A program made the translations under genes and the position numbers. From the NCBI RefSeq assembly GCF_900129085.1, contig NZ_FQUF01000004.1, positions 46,156-110,155 of the forward strand: DNA of 64,000 nucleotides, in the 5' to 3' direction. This document shows positions 8,421 to 17,979 of this stretch, one piece after another. Every line of letters starts with the position of its first letter. The first letter of the stretch is position 1. The stretch is from Atopostipes suicloacalis DSM 15692 (GTDB lineage Bacteria; Bacillota; Bacilli; Lactobacillales; Carnobacteriaceae_A). Under the pieces are notes generated by a model. That model was not told the origin of the DNA and did not search any database. It was given only the letters and a program-made list of their open reading frames with translations.

Positions 8421-11207
8421 TTGGAAATCAAAGATACGTTAAATCTATTGAAAACAGATTTTCCCATGCGTGCGGGTCTTGCTAATAAAGAACCAAAACG
8501 ACAAAAAGAATGGGAAGAAGAAGGTCTTTATGAAAAAAGAAGACAACTGAATGAAGGAAAACCAAAATATATTTTGCATGATGGCCCACCATTTGCAAAT
8601 GGACCGATTCATATTGGACACGCATTAAATAAAGTATCAAAAGATTTCATTGTTCGTCACCGTTCAATGAATGGCTATGATGCTCCTTACGTGCCGGGAT
8701 GGGATACCCATGGTTTACCTATTGAGCAAGCTCTAACCAATAAAGGCGTGGATCGTAAATCCATGTCTATTGCAGAATTCCGACGTTTATGTGAAGAATT
8801 TGCTCTAGAACAAATTGAATTACAAAAAACTGGTTTCAAACGTTTGGGAGTTACTGGTGAGTGGGATCATCCTTATATTACTTTACAACCAAATTATGAA
8901 GCCGCTCAAATTCGTGTTTTTGGAAAAATGGCGGAAAAAGATTACATTTATCGAGGAAAAAAACCTGTATATTGGTCTCCGTCTAGTGAATCTACTTTAG
9001 CAGAAGCTGAAATTGAATATCATGATGTACGTGGCCCTAGTATTTTTGTTGCATTTCCTGTAAAAGATGGAAAGGGCGTTGTTTCAGAAGATGCTAAATT
9101 TGTTATCTGGACAACAACTCCTTGGACACTCCCTTCAAATATGGCCATTGCAGTTCATAAATCTGGTATTTATAATGAAGTTCTTGTGGGAGACGAAAAG
9201 TATATTGTAGCGGCTGAGTTATTAGATAAAGTTTCTGAAGCATTAGGTTGGGAAGATGTTAAGGTCTTAAAAGAATTTAATGGAAAAGATTTAGAATATG
9301 CAACGGCACATCATCCGTTTTATGACCGAGAATCCTTACTAATATTAGGGGACCATGTAACTTTTGAAGAAGGTACAGGTTTAGTTCATACGGCTCCTGG
9401 TCATGGGGATGATGACTTTATTGTCGGTCAAAAATATAAATTAGATATTTTGTCTCCAGTCGACGACCAAGGTCACTTTACAGATGAGGCTCCTGGGTTA
9501 GAAGGTGTTTTCTATGATGATGCTAATAAAATAATTACAGGCTGGCTAGAAGATAAAGGTCTACTACTAGATATGTCATTTATTACACATAGTTACCCAC
9601 ATGATTGGCGTACTAAAAAACCGGTAATATTCCGAGCAACGCCTCAATGGTTTGCATCCATTAGTGATTTCCGTCAAAATATTTTAGATGAAATTGAAAA
9701 AGTCGATTGGTTGCTCCCATGGGGTGAAGAAAGAATTCACAATATGATCCGTGATCGCGGGGACTGGGTCATTTCTCGACAACGCGATTGGGGAGTGCCG
9801 TTACCAATTTTCTATGCGGAAAATGGGGAATCTATTATTACACCTGAAACGATTGAGCATGTTGCGGAATTATTTGAAGAACATGGATCAAATGTTTGGT
9901 TTGAGCGAGAAGCCAAAGATTTATTACCAGAAAACTTTACACATCCTGGAAGTCCAAATGGTGAATTTACAAAAGAAACAGATATCATGGATGTTTGGTT
10001 TGACTCTGGTTCTTCTCATGAAGCCGTATTACGTCATTATGATGGCTTAGAATTTCCGGCAGACTTATACTTGGAAGGGTCTGATCAATATCGTGGATGG
10101 TTTAACTCGAGTTTAACAACGAGTGTGGCGGTGAATGGGGTAGCTCCATACAAAGCAGTTCTTTCCCAAGGATTTGTTTTAGATGGTGATGGTCGAAAGA
10201 TGAGTAAATCTCTCGGGAATACGATTGATCCAAATAAAGTAATGGACCAATTAGGTGCAGATATTGTGCGTCTTTGGGTATTAAGTGCAGATTCTCAGTC
10301 AGATGTACGTGTAAGCATGGAGATTATTCAACAAGTTTCAGAGGTTTATCGTAAGATCCGAAATACTTTACGGTTTATGGTTCAAAATACTGAAGACTTC
10401 AATAAAGAAGAAAATGGAATAGCTTATGATGAGTTACGTACAATTGATCAGTATCTATTGAATCGACTAGATGAAACGGTTGAAAAGATTTCAAATGCGT
10501 ATGAGAATTATAAATTTAATGAAATTTTCAAAGAAATTAACCATTTCTGTACGGTTGATTTATCAAACTTCTATATGAATGTCGCCAAAGATATCTTATA
10601 TATTGATGCACCGGATGCTTATGACCGACGTGCTATTCAAACCGTCTTTTATGAAGCACTAGTGAAATTAACAAAAGTCCTTACACCAATTATTCCACAT
10701 ACTGCTGAAGAATTATGGGCCTTTTTGGATGAAGAAGAAGATTATGCTCAATTAAGCGAAATGCCAGGAATTGAGCATTATGAAAATCGTGAAGAGGTTC
10801 TAGATAAATGGACTCAGTTTATGGACCTGCGAGATAATATTTTAAAGGCGAATGAAGTTGCTCGTGAAAATAAAGTGATTGGTAAAGATTTCGAAGCAAA
10901 ACTAACCCTTTATGTAACGGATGGGGTAAAAGAGTTATTGGATTCTTTAAACGCAGATTTACGACAAATTTTAGTAGCTTCTGAACTGAATATCTTGCCT
11001 TTAGCGGATAAACCAGAAAAAGATGATTCACTTCTTGAATTTGATACGATGGCAATTAAAGTGGAACACATGCCTGGTGGAGTTTGCGATCGTTGTCGTA
11101 TTACGACGGAAGAGTTAATTGAAGTAGAAGGTAAAGGAGTTCTTTGCCACCGTTGTCACGGAATCGTTAAAGAACATTATCCAGAACTATTAGAAGAAGC
11201 TGAATAA
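8421..11207 (+). CDS. ileS: Isoleucyl-tRNA synthetase
   Basis: It charges tRNA-Ile with isoleucine. The 928 residues contain the HIGH-type motif [11 protein letters not shown], the editing domain (TTPWTLPSN and [15 protein letters not shown]), the KMSKS loop [11 protein letters not shown], the anticodon-binding domain, and a C-terminal zinc finger CDRC...CHRC, as in bacterial-type IleRS. The TTG at 8412 directly abuts the AGGAG at 8407-8411. The TTG at 8421 has a nine-base spacing and gives the usual N-terminus [17 protein letters not shown], so I start there. Expression is under the T-box leader just upstream, and a terminator follows. Confidence 0.98.
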   Translation: MEIKDTLNLLKTDFPMRAGLANKEPKRQKEWEEEGLYEKRRQLNEGKPKYILHDGPPFANGPIHIGHALNKVSKDFIVRHRSMNGYDAPYVPGWDTHGLPIEQALTNKGVDRKSMSIAEFRRLCEEFALEQIELQKTGFKRLGVTGEWDHPYITLQPNYEAAQIRVFGKMAEKDYIYRGKKPVYWSPSSESTLAEAEIEYHDVRGPSIFVAFPVKDGKGVVSEDAKFVIWTTTPWTLPSNMAIAVHKSGIYNEVLVGDEKYIVAAELLDKVSEALGWEDVKVLKEFNGKDLEYATAHHPFYDRESLLILGDHVTFEEGTGLVHTAPGHGDDDFIVGQKYKLDILSPVDDQGHFTDEAPGLEGVFYDDANKIITGWLEDKGLLLDMSFITHSYPHDWRTKKPVIFRATPQWFASISDFRQNILDEIEKVDWLLPWGEERIHNMIRDRGDWVISRQRDWGVPLPIFYAENGESIITPETIEHVAELFEEHGSNVWFEREAKDLLPENFTHPGSPNGEFTKETDIMDVWFDSGSSHEAVLRHYDGLEFPADLYLEGSDQYRGWFNSSLTTSVAVNGVAPYKAVLSQGFVLDGDGRKMSKSLGNTIDPNKVMDQLGADIVRLWVLSADSQSDVRVSMEIIQQVSEVYRKIRNTLRFMVQNTEDFNKEENGIAYDELRTIDQYLLNRLDETVEKISNAYENYKFNEIFKEINHFCTVDLSNFYMNVAKDILYIDAPDAYDRRAIQTVFYEALVKLTKVLTPIIPHTAEELWAFLDEEEDYAQLSEMPGIEHYENREEVLDKWTQFMDLRDNILKANEVARENKVIGKDFEAKLTLYVTDGVKELLDSLNADLRQILVASELNILPLADKPEKDDSLLEFDTMAIKVEHMPGGVCDRCRITTEELIEVEGKGVLCHRCHGIVKEHYPELLEEAE

Positions 11208-11243
11208 GAAAAAATATAGTAAATTGAATAAAAGATATTGTAA

Positions 11244-11276
11244 AAAGTCTTATCTAGAAATAGGTAGGACTTTTTT
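11244..11276 (+). terminator. Intrinsic terminator after ileS
   Basis: AAGTCTTATCTA pairs with TAGGTAGGACTT (two G-T pairs) across a GAAA loop, followed by six T. Confidence 0.88.
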
Positions 11277-11327
11277 CATCTATAAAATTAATTTAAAAAG
11301 ATGAAATTTGCTAAGTGAATTTTCACA

Positions 11328-11373
11328 GAACATTTCCAAGATAGAGAACTCTCTCATCTATTTTGTAATGTTC
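11328..11373. repeat. Nested inverted repeat in the ileS-telA gap
   Basis: Outer arms GAACATT (11328-11334) and AATGTTC (11367-11373) enclose inner arms AGATAGAGA (11339-11347) and TCTCATCT (11352-11359), the former with one bulged base. There is no T run after either end, so it does not look like a terminator. It lies between the ileS terminator and the telA terminator, in a stretch with no gene. Function unknown. Confidence 0.45.
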
Positions 11374-11422
11374 GTTCAAACGAGATGGAGTATTCCCTCA
11401 ATTTTCAATCCCTTATTTCAAC

Positions 11423-11465
11423 AAAAAAACTTCCTAAACAGCAACTTGCGTTACTATTTAGGAAG
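11423..11465 (-). terminator. Intrinsic terminator of the telA operon
   Basis: Read on the minus strand, CTTCCTAAATAGTAAC pairs with GTTGCTGTTTAGGAAG with two mismatches around a short loop, followed by seven T. It lies 35 bases past the telA stop. Confidence 0.88.
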
Positions 11466-11499
11466 CTTTATTTAAAATCATAAGTCTATCGCTTAAAAA

Positions 11500-12753
11500 T
11501 TAAAAGTTGTTACTATCTTTTTTAGGTTGTGCTTGCTGGGTCACTTCTAATAGTTGATCCCGTAATTGATCTTCCATAACAACCAGTTGTTGTTCAGCTT
11601 CACGGCGTTTTTGCGAACCTTCTTGTTGAATAGATAGCGTTTCTTGAAGGGTATCTATTAAGTCTGTTTGTGTTTTTTGTAACGTCTCAATATCTACAAC
11701 GGCACGCTCTGTTTCTCTAGCAGTATCCACAGACGATTGTTTGAGCATTTCTGAATTTTTTTGTAGCATTTCATTCGTTGCATCAGAAACACGACGTTGA
11801 GCAGCAACCGCATCTTGCTTACGTAAAAGTGTAAGAGAAATGACGATTTGGTTTTTCCATAAAGGAATCGCTGTATTAATAGACGTTTGAATTCGCTCCG
11901 CAAGTGCTTGATTTGTATTTTGAATTAAACGGATTTGTGGAGCTTGTTGTAACGTGATTTGACGAGTTATACGCAAATCATGGACTCGTTTATCTAAGCG
12001 ATTCAAGTATTGGTTTAAATCATTAACTTTTTGAACCAACATTTGATCGGGCGTTTCTTCTGCCTCTTTTAGAGCATTGGGAATAATTTCATTTTCCAGC
12101 TCTTCAATACGCAACTCTCCCGCTGCGATATAAATATTTAAAGCTTTATAATAATCTAAATTTTGATCATAAAGTTGAGTTAACATTTTATTGTCATCAA
12201 GTAACATGCTTTTTTGTTTATCTAACTGTAAAGCAATTTTATCGACTTGAGCACCAATTTTTTGGTATTTGGCAGTTGTTTCATAAATTGAACGTTTCGC
12301 ACGTTTAAACATTTTTTGGATAAAGTTTTGATTTTCTTGAACCAGTTCATCGGGATTAGATTCCTCTAATTGAAACATTAAGTCATTGATTGAACTTCCA
12401 ATAGCTCCTGTTTCTTGGTTTTGAACATGATTCAATACGTTATTAGAAAAATCACCAATCTTTTGCTGTGCAGCTGATCCATAGTTTAAAACTGAATCCG
12501 TATCTGTAATATCAATTTGCTCAGCTAATTGACGAGCTTGCTCTTGCTGCTCAGCAGGTAGGTGTTCAAACGTTTTTCCGGCTTGGCTTTTTTCTTTTGT
12601 AGATTCTTGTTTTTGAATGTCTAATTCAGGCATTGATTGAGGTGTATCAAATGGATTTTCTAATAAATCGTCAATCGAAGCCATAGAATCTGTATCTGAC
12701 GTCTCATTGGTTTCGCTTTTTAATTCTTCTTCATTACGCTCTTTTTCCGGCAT
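11500..12753 (-). CDS. telA: TelA/YaaN family protein (toxic anion resistance)
   Basis: A 417-residue, largely alpha-helical cytoplasmic protein of the TelA family. The name comes from plasmid tellurite resistance. In Bacillus the chromosomal YaaN sits beside XpaC, and its biochemical role is not established. Visible are an acidic N-terminus, a helical core (KRAKRSIYETTAKYQKIG, then RLDKRVHDLRITRQITLQQA) and the family segment AERIQTSINTAIPLWKNQIV near residues 270-290. A purine-rich GAAAGGG precedes the ATG. It begins 24 bases after the xpaC-like gene on the same strand, so the pair forms an operon closed by the terminator at 11423-11465. Confidence 0.88.
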   Translation of the reverse strand: MPEKERNEEELKSETNETSDTDSMASIDDLLENPFDTPQSMPELDIQKQESTKEKSQAGKTFEHLPAEQQEQARQLAEQIDITDTDSVLNYGSAAQQKIGDFSNNVLNHVQNQETGAIGSSINDLMFQLEESNPDELVQENQNFIQKMFKRAKRSIYETTAKYQKIGAQVDKIALQLDKQKSMLLDDNKMLTQLYDQNLDYYKALNIYIAAGELRIEELENEIIPNALKEAEETPDQMLVQKVNDLNQYLNRLDKRVHDLRITRQITLQQAPQIRLIQNTNQALAERIQTSINTAIPLWKNQIVISLTLLRKQDAVAAQRRVSDATNEMLQKNSEMLKQSSVDTARETERAVVDIETLQKTQTDLIDTLQETLSIQQEGSQKRREAEQQLVVMEDQLRDQLLEVTQQAQPKKDSNNF

Positions 12754-12777
12754 ATATTATTACCCTTTCCAAATTTA

Positions 12778-13470
12778 TTAGATTTCATCATCTTCTATAT
12801 TAGAACCTTCACGATGGATACGACTATTTGCTAGCTCAACTTCATCCGCTAAGTCACTAATATCCGTTGAACGAAAACTTACATAATCTTCTGAAATTTG
12901 TCGACACATTTCATCAATTGTTTGTGCTGATTTCTCTAAAACATCAAAAGTTTGTTTGCTCTTGGCCTGATGTTGATTAATTTGTACGTATTTGCTTGTT
13001 AATTCAGCCAAACTAGGTAAGTGAACATATAAAAATTGATCCACTTCATGTAATCGATCTGGTTCATTGACTATATCCTTAAATAATACTTTAATCAAAT
13101 TCAACGTATTATTTCGATTTGCTATAGCTTTTAATTTTCCAGCATGATTAATATTTTTTTCAATTTGAAGAATTTGTTCTTTTGCATTGTTCATTGTTTC
13201 TCTAAAAAATGCAATATCTTCTTCAGAAAGACCTTTTGATAAATAAAACTTTTCTCTTTCTTTTGAAACAGGCTGTAGATCTTTCTTGGTTTTTCTCTCA
13301 GGTTTTTGTTCCCCCATATATCTAGAATATAAACCAAAACCTACAAAAATTCCAATGATAATAGAAGGTGTACGATTTACATTAAAGGCTCCTAACAAAA
13401 AGACAACAAACACAACCGTAAATAATGCTAATAACAACATAACAAGATTGTTGGATGTTTTCTTATTCAT
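12778..13470 (-). CDS. XpaC-like membrane protein paired with TelA
   Basis: A protein of the XpaC family (called 5-bromo-4-chloroindolyl phosphate hydrolysis proteins after an early screen; the real activity is unclear). Two closely spaced hydrophobic spans lie at about residues 8-28 and 33-52, followed by a cytoplasmic helical domain of about 170 residues ending in acidic residues. An in-frame ATG at 13482 touches its own GAAAGG site. The next ATG, ending at 13470, has a spacing of about 11 bases and is my choice, though 13482 is possible. The XpaC-TelA pairing is conserved in Bacillota and suggests the two act together at the membrane (inference). Confidence 0.8.
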   Translation of the reverse strand: MNKKTSNNLVMLLLALFTVVFVVFLLGAFNVNRTPSIIIGIFVGFGLYSRYMGEQKPERKTKKDLQPVSKEREKFYLSKGLSEEDIAFFRETMNNAKEQILQIEKNINHAGKLKAIANRNNTLNLIKVLFKDIVNEPDRLHEVDQFLYVHLPSLAELTSKYVQINQHQAKSKQTFDVLEKSAQTIDEMCRQISEDYVSFRSTDISDLADEVELANSRIHREGSNIEDDEI

Positions 13471-13581
13471 ATTATGCGACATCCTTTCTTTATTTTCATT
13501 ATAATTCTACCATAAATATAAGCGAGGTTGCTCAGACTTTAGCACGATTTTATATTTAAATCATGAACTGTAATAAATAAA

Positions 13582-13590
13582 TGTTATAAT
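13582..13590 (+). promoter_or_regulatory. Extended -10 promoter of the Nudix gene
   Basis: TG-T-TATAAT matches the extended -10 consensus exactly, 28 bases before the start. No good -35 is visible, which is usual for extended -10 promoters. Confidence 0.65.
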
Positions 13591-13618
13591 AAATAAAATA
13601 AGAGAGAGGGCGGATAAA

Positions 13619-14185
13619 ATGAAATTCGAAGAAAAAATTGTAAAAAGAGATACGATACATGAAGGCAATATAACCACCTACCAATTATTGGATGTTATTT
13701 TACCAGATGGAAGAGAAGCCAAACGTGAAGTGGTTCTTCATAATGGCGCAGCAGCAGTTATTGCTTTTACAGAGGACCAAAAAATGATTTTAGTTCGCCA
13801 ATATCGAGTATCTATTGGAAAAACAACATTAGAATTACCAGCAGGATTACGTGATGAAGAAGATCGTGATGGGATGACCACTGCTCAGAGAGAATTTGAA
13901 GAAGAAACAGGTTTACGTGCAAAAGATTGGCGTTTTGTAACCTCTTTTTATAGCACACCTGGCTATACCGATGAATTTTTAGAAATTTATGAAGCTCAAG
14001 GAATCGAAAATGTAGAAAACGCTCGAGAACAAGATGATGATGAATTTATTGAAGTCGTTGCTTTAGATTTTGATGAGGCTATGGATGCTTATTCAAAAGC
14101 TGAGCTATGTGATGCCAAAACAGTATTTGCTTTATTTTACTGGCAAATGAAACGGAACAAGGAAGCTCAAGAAGCGAACGAATAA
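13619..14185 (+). CDS. nudF: ADP-ribose pyrophosphatase-like Nudix hydrolase
   Basis: A 188-residue Nudix hydrolase expected to cleave ADP-ribose or similar nucleoside diphosphate compounds to AMP and a phosphosugar. The N-terminal beta strands and VRQYRVSIGKTTLELPAG resemble ADP-ribose pyrophosphatases. The Nudix box reads PAGLRDEEDRDG...REFEEETGL: the metal-binding REFEEE is intact, but the segment between its glycine and RE is 14 rather than the usual 13 residues, and its first acidic position is Asp or a shifted Glu. Its own promoter lies just upstream, divergent from xpaC-telA. It leads a three-gene run with a small membrane protein and mtnN. Confidence 0.88.
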   Translation: MKFEEKIVKRDTIHEGNITTYQLLDVILPDGREAKREVVLHNGAAAVIAFTEDQKMILVRQYRVSIGKTTLELPAGLRDEEDRDGMTTAQREFEEETGLRAKDWRFVTSFYSTPGYTDEFLEIYEAQGIENVENAREQDDDEFIEVVALDFDEAMDAYSKAELCDAKTVFALFYWQMKRNKEAQEANE

Positions 14186-14221
14186 ATTTAAATAGATTTA
14201 ATAAAGGTAGAGGATAAAGAA

Positions 14222-14464
14222 ATGTCAAGAATGGAAAGAAAAAGATATGAACGGGACCAAAAACGAATAGAACGAAAAGAAAATGTTAAAATGAGTATTA
14301 AAGACCGAATTGAAGAATTTAAACTTAATCGCCAAGGCAAAACAAAACGTAAACGAACAGAAGTTATGGGACGTTATCGTCGAACAGAACGTGTTTTAAC
14401 TGCCTTAATTGCGATCGTTCTCTTATCATTAATCATAACTTGGATTATTATCTTATTTTATTAA
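14222..14464 (+). CDS. Small basic single-span membrane protein, unknown function
   Basis: An 80-residue protein I cannot assign to a named family. The first 55 residues are strikingly basic (many Arg, Lys and Glu, for example ERKRYERDQKRIERKENVK). They are followed by one hydrophobic span at about 58-78 (LTALIAIVLLSLIITWIIIL) and almost no external tail. By the positive-inside rule the basic part is cytoplasmic. It starts at an ATG behind GTAGAGGA, sits 36 bases after the Nudix gene and 24 before mtnN, and is co-directional with both, so it is very likely expressed. It could touch RNA or acidic lipids, but that is speculation. Confidence 0.75.
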   Translation: MSRMERKRYERDQKRIERKENVKMSIKDRIEEFKLNRQGKTKRKRTEVMGRYRRTERVLTALIAIVLLSLIITWIIILFY

Positions 14465-14488
14465 TTCTATATTACAAGGAGTGAGCAA

Positions 14489-15196
14489 TTGAAAATTGGA
14501 ATTTTAGTAGCGATGGAAGAAGAAATCAAACGCTTGGCTGAAGAAATTACAGATGTAACGATCACAAAAATAGCTAAGCAAACTTTTTATGATGGAAAAA
14601 TTCACAATACCCCTGTCACCATCGTTCAGTCAGGTATTGGAAAAGTAAATGCCAGCTTGGCTACGACCTTATTAATTCAAACATTTAATGTAGAGGTAGT
14701 GATAAACACGGGGTCTGCCGGCGGTCTGTTTGAAGGTTTATCAATTGGGGATTTAGTGATCTCAAAAGACCTCACATACAATGATGCAGACAATCGTGGG
14801 TTTGGTTACATCTTTGGACAAATTCCTCAGATGCCAAAACAGTACCATGCGGATGATTCTCTTCGAGAAATGATTGAAAAAGTAGTTGCTACTCAAGAGT
14901 GGTCTTTCCAAAGTGGATTAATTTTATCTGGGGATTCCTTTATCTCTAGTAAAGCAGAAATTACCAAATTGAAACATCATTTTCCAGAAGCTTTAGTGAC
15001 AGAGATGGAAGGGACAGCAGTTGCTCAAATATGCTACCAATTTGATATTCCATGTGCAGTAATTCGAGCCGTTTCCGATTCAGCGGATGAAGAAGCAACT
15101 GTGAATTTCGACGAATTTGTTGTTCTAGCTGGTCAGCGATCAGCCGAGTTAGTATTAGCTGTGATAAAGGAGCTAGAGAAAAAGAATCATCAGTAG
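14489..15196 (+). CDS. mtnN: 5'-methylthioadenosine/S-adenosylhomocysteine nucleosidase
   Basis: Cleaves adenine from methylthioadenosine, S-adenosylhomocysteine and 5'-deoxyadenosine, recycling SAM by-products and feeding the LuxS branch. The 235 residues carry GILVAMEEEI at the start, QSGIGKVNAS, NTGSAGG, the ligand segment SGDSFISS, and the catalytic region TEMEGTAVAQICY with RAVSDSADEEA (catalytic Asp). The start is TTG at 14489 behind AAGGAGTG. It ends at a strong bidirectional terminator facing ald. Confidence 0.96.
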   Translation: MKIGILVAMEEEIKRLAEEITDVTITKIAKQTFYDGKIHNTPVTIVQSGIGKVNASLATTLLIQTFNVEVVINTGSAGGLFEGLSIGDLVISKDLTYNDADNRGFGYIFGQIPQMPKQYHADDSLREMIEKVVATQEWSFQSGLILSGDSFISSKAEITKLKHHFPEALVTEMEGTAVAQICYQFDIPCAVIRAVSDSADEEATVNFDEFVVLAGQRSAELVLAVIKELEKKNHQ

Positions 15197-15201
15197 AAAA
15201 T

Positions 15202-15251
15202 AAAAAAAGACCCCTGCTATTAGAGAAATACCTCTAATAGCAGGGGGTTTT
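15202..15251. terminator. Bidirectional terminator between mtnN and ald
   Basis: CCCCTGCTATTAGAG (15211-15225) and CTCTAATAGCAGGGG (15232-15246) form a perfect 15-bp stem. An A run on the left and a T run on the right let it serve both convergent transcripts. Confidence 0.95.
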
Positions 15252-15280
15252 TGATTTACATATAGAAATTTAAATTTCTA

Positions 15281-16396
15281 TTAACCACGAATTAAGTCGT
15301 ACATATTTGTATATTTGTAGTCTAAGGCTTGTGCGACACCTTTGTTCGTGACTAAACCTTTGTAGACATTTATACCGCGCATAATTGAACGGTTGCCTAA
15401 GAATGCTTTTTCTAAACCTTTATTTGCAACTTCTGCAATATATCTCATTGTAACGTTTGTAAGACCAATGGTTGCAGTACGTGGTACGGCACCTGGGATA
15501 TTTGCTACTGCATAATGGATAACATCATGTCTTTTGTAAATTGGATCATCGTGTGTGGTTGCATGTTCGGTTGTTTCAAAGTTTCCACCTTGGTCAACCG
15601 CAACGTCTACTACAACGGAACCAGGACGCATAGATTTAACCATTTCTTCAGTAACTAAGATAGGAGCTTTGGCACCAGCGATTAATACAGAACCAATTAC
15701 AACGTCTGCATCTTTTACAACTTGTCCAATATTGTATGAATTTGACATTAGTGTATCAATTTGTTGGCCAAAAATGTCATCAATTCTACCTAACTGTTCT
15801 TGGTCCACATCTAATATAGTTACTCGAGCACCAAGACCTAAAGCCATTTTAGCAGCGTTCACACCAACAACTCCACCACCAATAATGACAACTTTTCCGC
15901 GTTCAACTCCTGGAATTCCTCCGAGTAAAACACCAGATCCACCATATCGGTGTTGTAAGAACTGTGCACCTGCTTGAACAGCAAAGCGACCAGCTACTTC
16001 ACTCATTGGTTTTAATAATGGTAATGTACCGTTGACTGAGATAGTTTCATATCCAAGTGCAGCTACATTATTTTCTACCAATGCATCCGTTAATTTTTTG
16101 TCATTTGCTAAATGTAAATAAGTGAAGAGAATCAAACCATCATAGAAATATTTATATTCTTCTTCCATAGGTTCTTTTACTTTCACGACCATTTTAGCTT
16201 TCCAAACTTCTGCAGGGTCTTCTAAAATTTGAGCACCAACAGTTTCATATTCATCATCTGTGAATCCTGAACCTAGACCAGCATTTTTTTCGACGAGTAC
16301 TTCATGTCCGGCATGGATTAAATCACCAATATCCGCTGGGGTAGCCGCTACTCGGTTTTCGTTTGGTTTTATCTCTTTAGGTACGCCAATTATCAT
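15281..16396 (-). CDS. ald: Alanine dehydrogenase
   Basis: NAD-dependent oxidative deamination of L-alanine to pyruvate and ammonia, or the reverse. The 371-residue protein starts [17 protein letters not shown], has the substrate-binding lysine region KMVVKVKEP (about 73-81), the Rossmann dinucleotide loop [18 protein letters not shown] (about 173-190), and [19 protein letters not shown] near the end, all characteristic. A GGAGG lies nine bases before the ATG on the minus strand. The leader contains two perfect stem-loops, noted separately. It is transcribed alone and ends at the shared terminator with mtnN. Confidence 0.97.
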   Translation of the reverse strand: MIIGVPKEIKPNENRVAATPADIGDLIHAGHEVLVEKNAGLGSGFTDDEYETVGAQILEDPAEVWKAKMVVKVKEPMEEEYKYFYDGLILFTYLHLANDKKLTDALVENNVAALGYETISVNGTLPLLKPMSEVAGRFAVQAGAQFLQHRYGGSGVLLGGIPGVERGKVVIIGGGVVGVNAAKMALGLGARVTILDVDQEQLGRIDDIFGQQIDTLMSNSYNIGQVVKDADVVIGSVLIAGAKAPILVTEEMVKSMRPGSVVVDVAVDQGGNFETTEHATTHDDPIYKRHDVIHYAVANIPGAVPRTATIGLTNVTMRYIAEVANKGLEKAFLGNRSIMRGINVYKGLVTNKGVAQALDYKYTNMYDLIRG

Positions 16397-16421
16397 AATA
16401 ATTTTCCTCCTGTGTGACTAT

Positions 16422-16489
16422 TTAATTTAATAGGAATTTTTCCTATTAAATTAATGTATAACTCCTCCAGCAATATAAATATGCTGGAG
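16422..16489 (-). promoter_or_regulatory. Two stem-loops in the ald leader
   Basis: TTAATTTAATAGGAA (16422-16436) and its exact complement arm (16440-16454) form a 15-bp palindrome with a three-base gap. CTCCAGCA (16465-16472) and TGCTGGAG (16482-16489) form a second stem of eight bp. Both lie within about 95 bases upstream of the ald start. Neither is followed by a T run in the ald direction, so they may be operators or mRNA-stability hairpins rather than attenuators. Confidence 0.6.
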
Positions 16490-16697
16490 ATTGCGATTTT
16501 TGCCTCGCTTTTGATTATTTTAACACAAAAAATTGGTCAAGATAAAATGGTAGCATCTAAAAAGGCAAACTTTTTTCTGTTTATGGTTAAAAGTCTCATT
16601 TCTTTCCATCCTAATTTTAATCATTACACATAAAAATAAAAGTATTTAAGAGATATCTGTTGCAAGAAAGGTTACATATTTATAAATGTGATATTTT

Positions 16698-16725
16698 TTG
16701 CGAAAAAACAAATTTGAAGTATAAT
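16698..16725 (+). promoter_or_regulatory. Promoter of the aldo/keto reductase gene
   Basis: TTGCGA, 16 bases, then TATAAT (16720-16725), 40 bases before the start codon. Confidence 0.65.
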
Positions 16726-16764
16726 AAGTGTTAAGCGATTACATATTATGAGAGTAGGTTTATT

Positions 16765-17679
16765 ATGAAGAAAGTTCGTTTTGGTACAAGTAATGAAAAA
16801 GTTGCTGCAGTTGGATTAGGACTTATGCGAATTCAAACAGCAGATAATCCTGTGGAAGTTCTTAATACAGCTTATGAAAATCAAATTGATTTTTTTGATC
16901 ATGCGGATATTTACGGGCAAGGACAGAGTGAAACGATATTTGCAGATGCCTTAGAAAAGAGTGTCGTCAAACGAGAAGATATTTTTATTCAATCGAAATG
17001 TGGAATTGTTCCAGGGGAAATGTACGATTTTTCTAAGGAACATATTGTACAAGCCGTTGAAGGAAGTTTACAGCGTTTGAAGATGGATTATTTAGATTCT
17101 TTACTCTTACACCGTCCTGATACCCTAATGGAACCTGAAGAGGTTGCTGAAGCATTTAATAAGCTTGAAAGAGAAGGAAAAGTTCGCCATTTTGGAGTAA
17201 GTAACTTTACTCCTGGGCATGTTGAACTATTAAAAACAGCAGTCAACCAGCCTTTACAAGCTAACCAATTACAATTTGGCTTACTCCATACAGGAATGGT
17301 AGATCAAGGAATACATGCAAACCGGAATGAAAAAGCAAGTATAGATCATGATGGCGGGATTTTAGAATATTCTCGTATCCATAAAATGACCATTCAAGCG
17401 TGGTCTCCTTATCAGGGACCAGGGGATACAGGTGTATTTATTGATAATGATCTTTTCCCAGAGTTAAATACCTTACTGAAAGAGTTGGCCGATAAATATG
17501 AGACAACGCCAACGGGGATTAGTTCGGCCTGGATTTTACGACATCCTGCAGACATGCAAGTGATTATTGGAAGTATGAATTTAAATCGGATCGAACAAAT
17601 TGCAAAAGCTTCTAATATTCAGATATCTCGTAAAGATTGGTATGCTCTTTATATGGCAGCAGGGAATGGACTTCCTTAA
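16765..17679 (+). CDS. Aldo/keto reductase (YdhF-type)
   Basis: An NADPH-dependent oxidoreductase with a TIM-barrel fold, 304 residues. The catalytic tetrad of the family can be seen: Asp and Tyr in DHADIYG (about residues 45-51), Lys in IFIQSKCGI, and His in LLLHRPD. The cofactor region near the end (IIGSMNLNRIEQIAKA) is typical. It resembles the YdhF subgroup, whose natural substrates are not known, so no specific reaction is claimed. It has its own promoter and a hairpin terminator, lying between ald and rpsD. Confidence 0.9.
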   Translation: MKKVRFGTSNEKVAAVGLGLMRIQTADNPVEVLNTAYENQIDFFDHADIYGQGQSETIFADALEKSVVKREDIFIQSKCGIVPGEMYDFSKEHIVQAVEGSLQRLKMDYLDSLLLHRPDTLMEPEEVAEAFNKLEREGKVRHFGVSNFTPGHVELLKTAVNQPLQANQLQFGLLHTGMVDQGIHANRNEKASIDHDGGILEYSRIHKMTIQAWSPYQGPGDTGVFIDNDLFPELNTLLKELADKYETTPTGISSAWILRHPADMQVIIGSMNLNRIEQIAKASNIQISRKDWYALYMAAGNGLP

Positions 17680-17712
17680 TACTATCCTATAAATCAGTCA
17701 AATGATTTAAAC

Positions 17713-17751
17713 AGAAGAATTCTACTAGTTAATTTAGTAAAATTCTTTTCT
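17713..17751 (+). terminator. Intrinsic terminator after the aldo/keto reductase
   Basis: AGAAGAATTCTACTA pairs, with mismatches, with TTAGTAAAATTCTTTTCT; the T-rich 3' arm doubles as the T tract. It is weaker than the other terminators here. Confidence 0.55.
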
Positions 17752-17771
17752 GCTAAATACTGTATAAAACT

Positions 17772-17800
17772 TTGACTTTCACTTATGGGTAAGATACAAT
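17772..17800 (+). promoter_or_regulatory. rpsD promoter
   Basis: TTGACT, exactly 17 bases, TACAAT: a near-consensus housekeeping promoter. It gives a 5' leader of about 170 bases. Confidence 0.85.
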
Positions 17801-17805
17801 AGTCG

Positions 17806-17965
17806 TTGTGTAAAATAATGCAGCAAGAAGTGATAACCTCGTCAACATTTTCTTACCACTTAGGTGAATGAGTAACCAGCGGCTGCAATTCGGTGAAAAT
17901 TAAAAGAAAATGCACGGATTATTGAGCTTCCACTCGTTTCGTTATTTTACTCCAATTTAAAAATA
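17806..17965 (+). promoter_or_regulatory. Ribosomal protein S4 autoregulatory leader
   Basis: In Bacillota, S4 represses its own mRNA by binding a structured leader upstream of rpsD. This segment lies between a strong promoter and rpsD, holds no ORF, and is rich in short complementary segments (for example GTTGTGTAAAATAATGCAGC against GCGGCTGCAATTC). Position, length and gene context fit the Firmicutes S4 leader; I have not matched it to a covariance model. Confidence 0.7.
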
Positions 17966-17979
17966 ATGGAGGAAATAAA

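Noticed and set aside
15555..15977. 140-codon plus-strand ORF inside ald
   Set aside because: Antisense shadow of ald; low-complexity Pro/Thr/Ser composition and no start signals.
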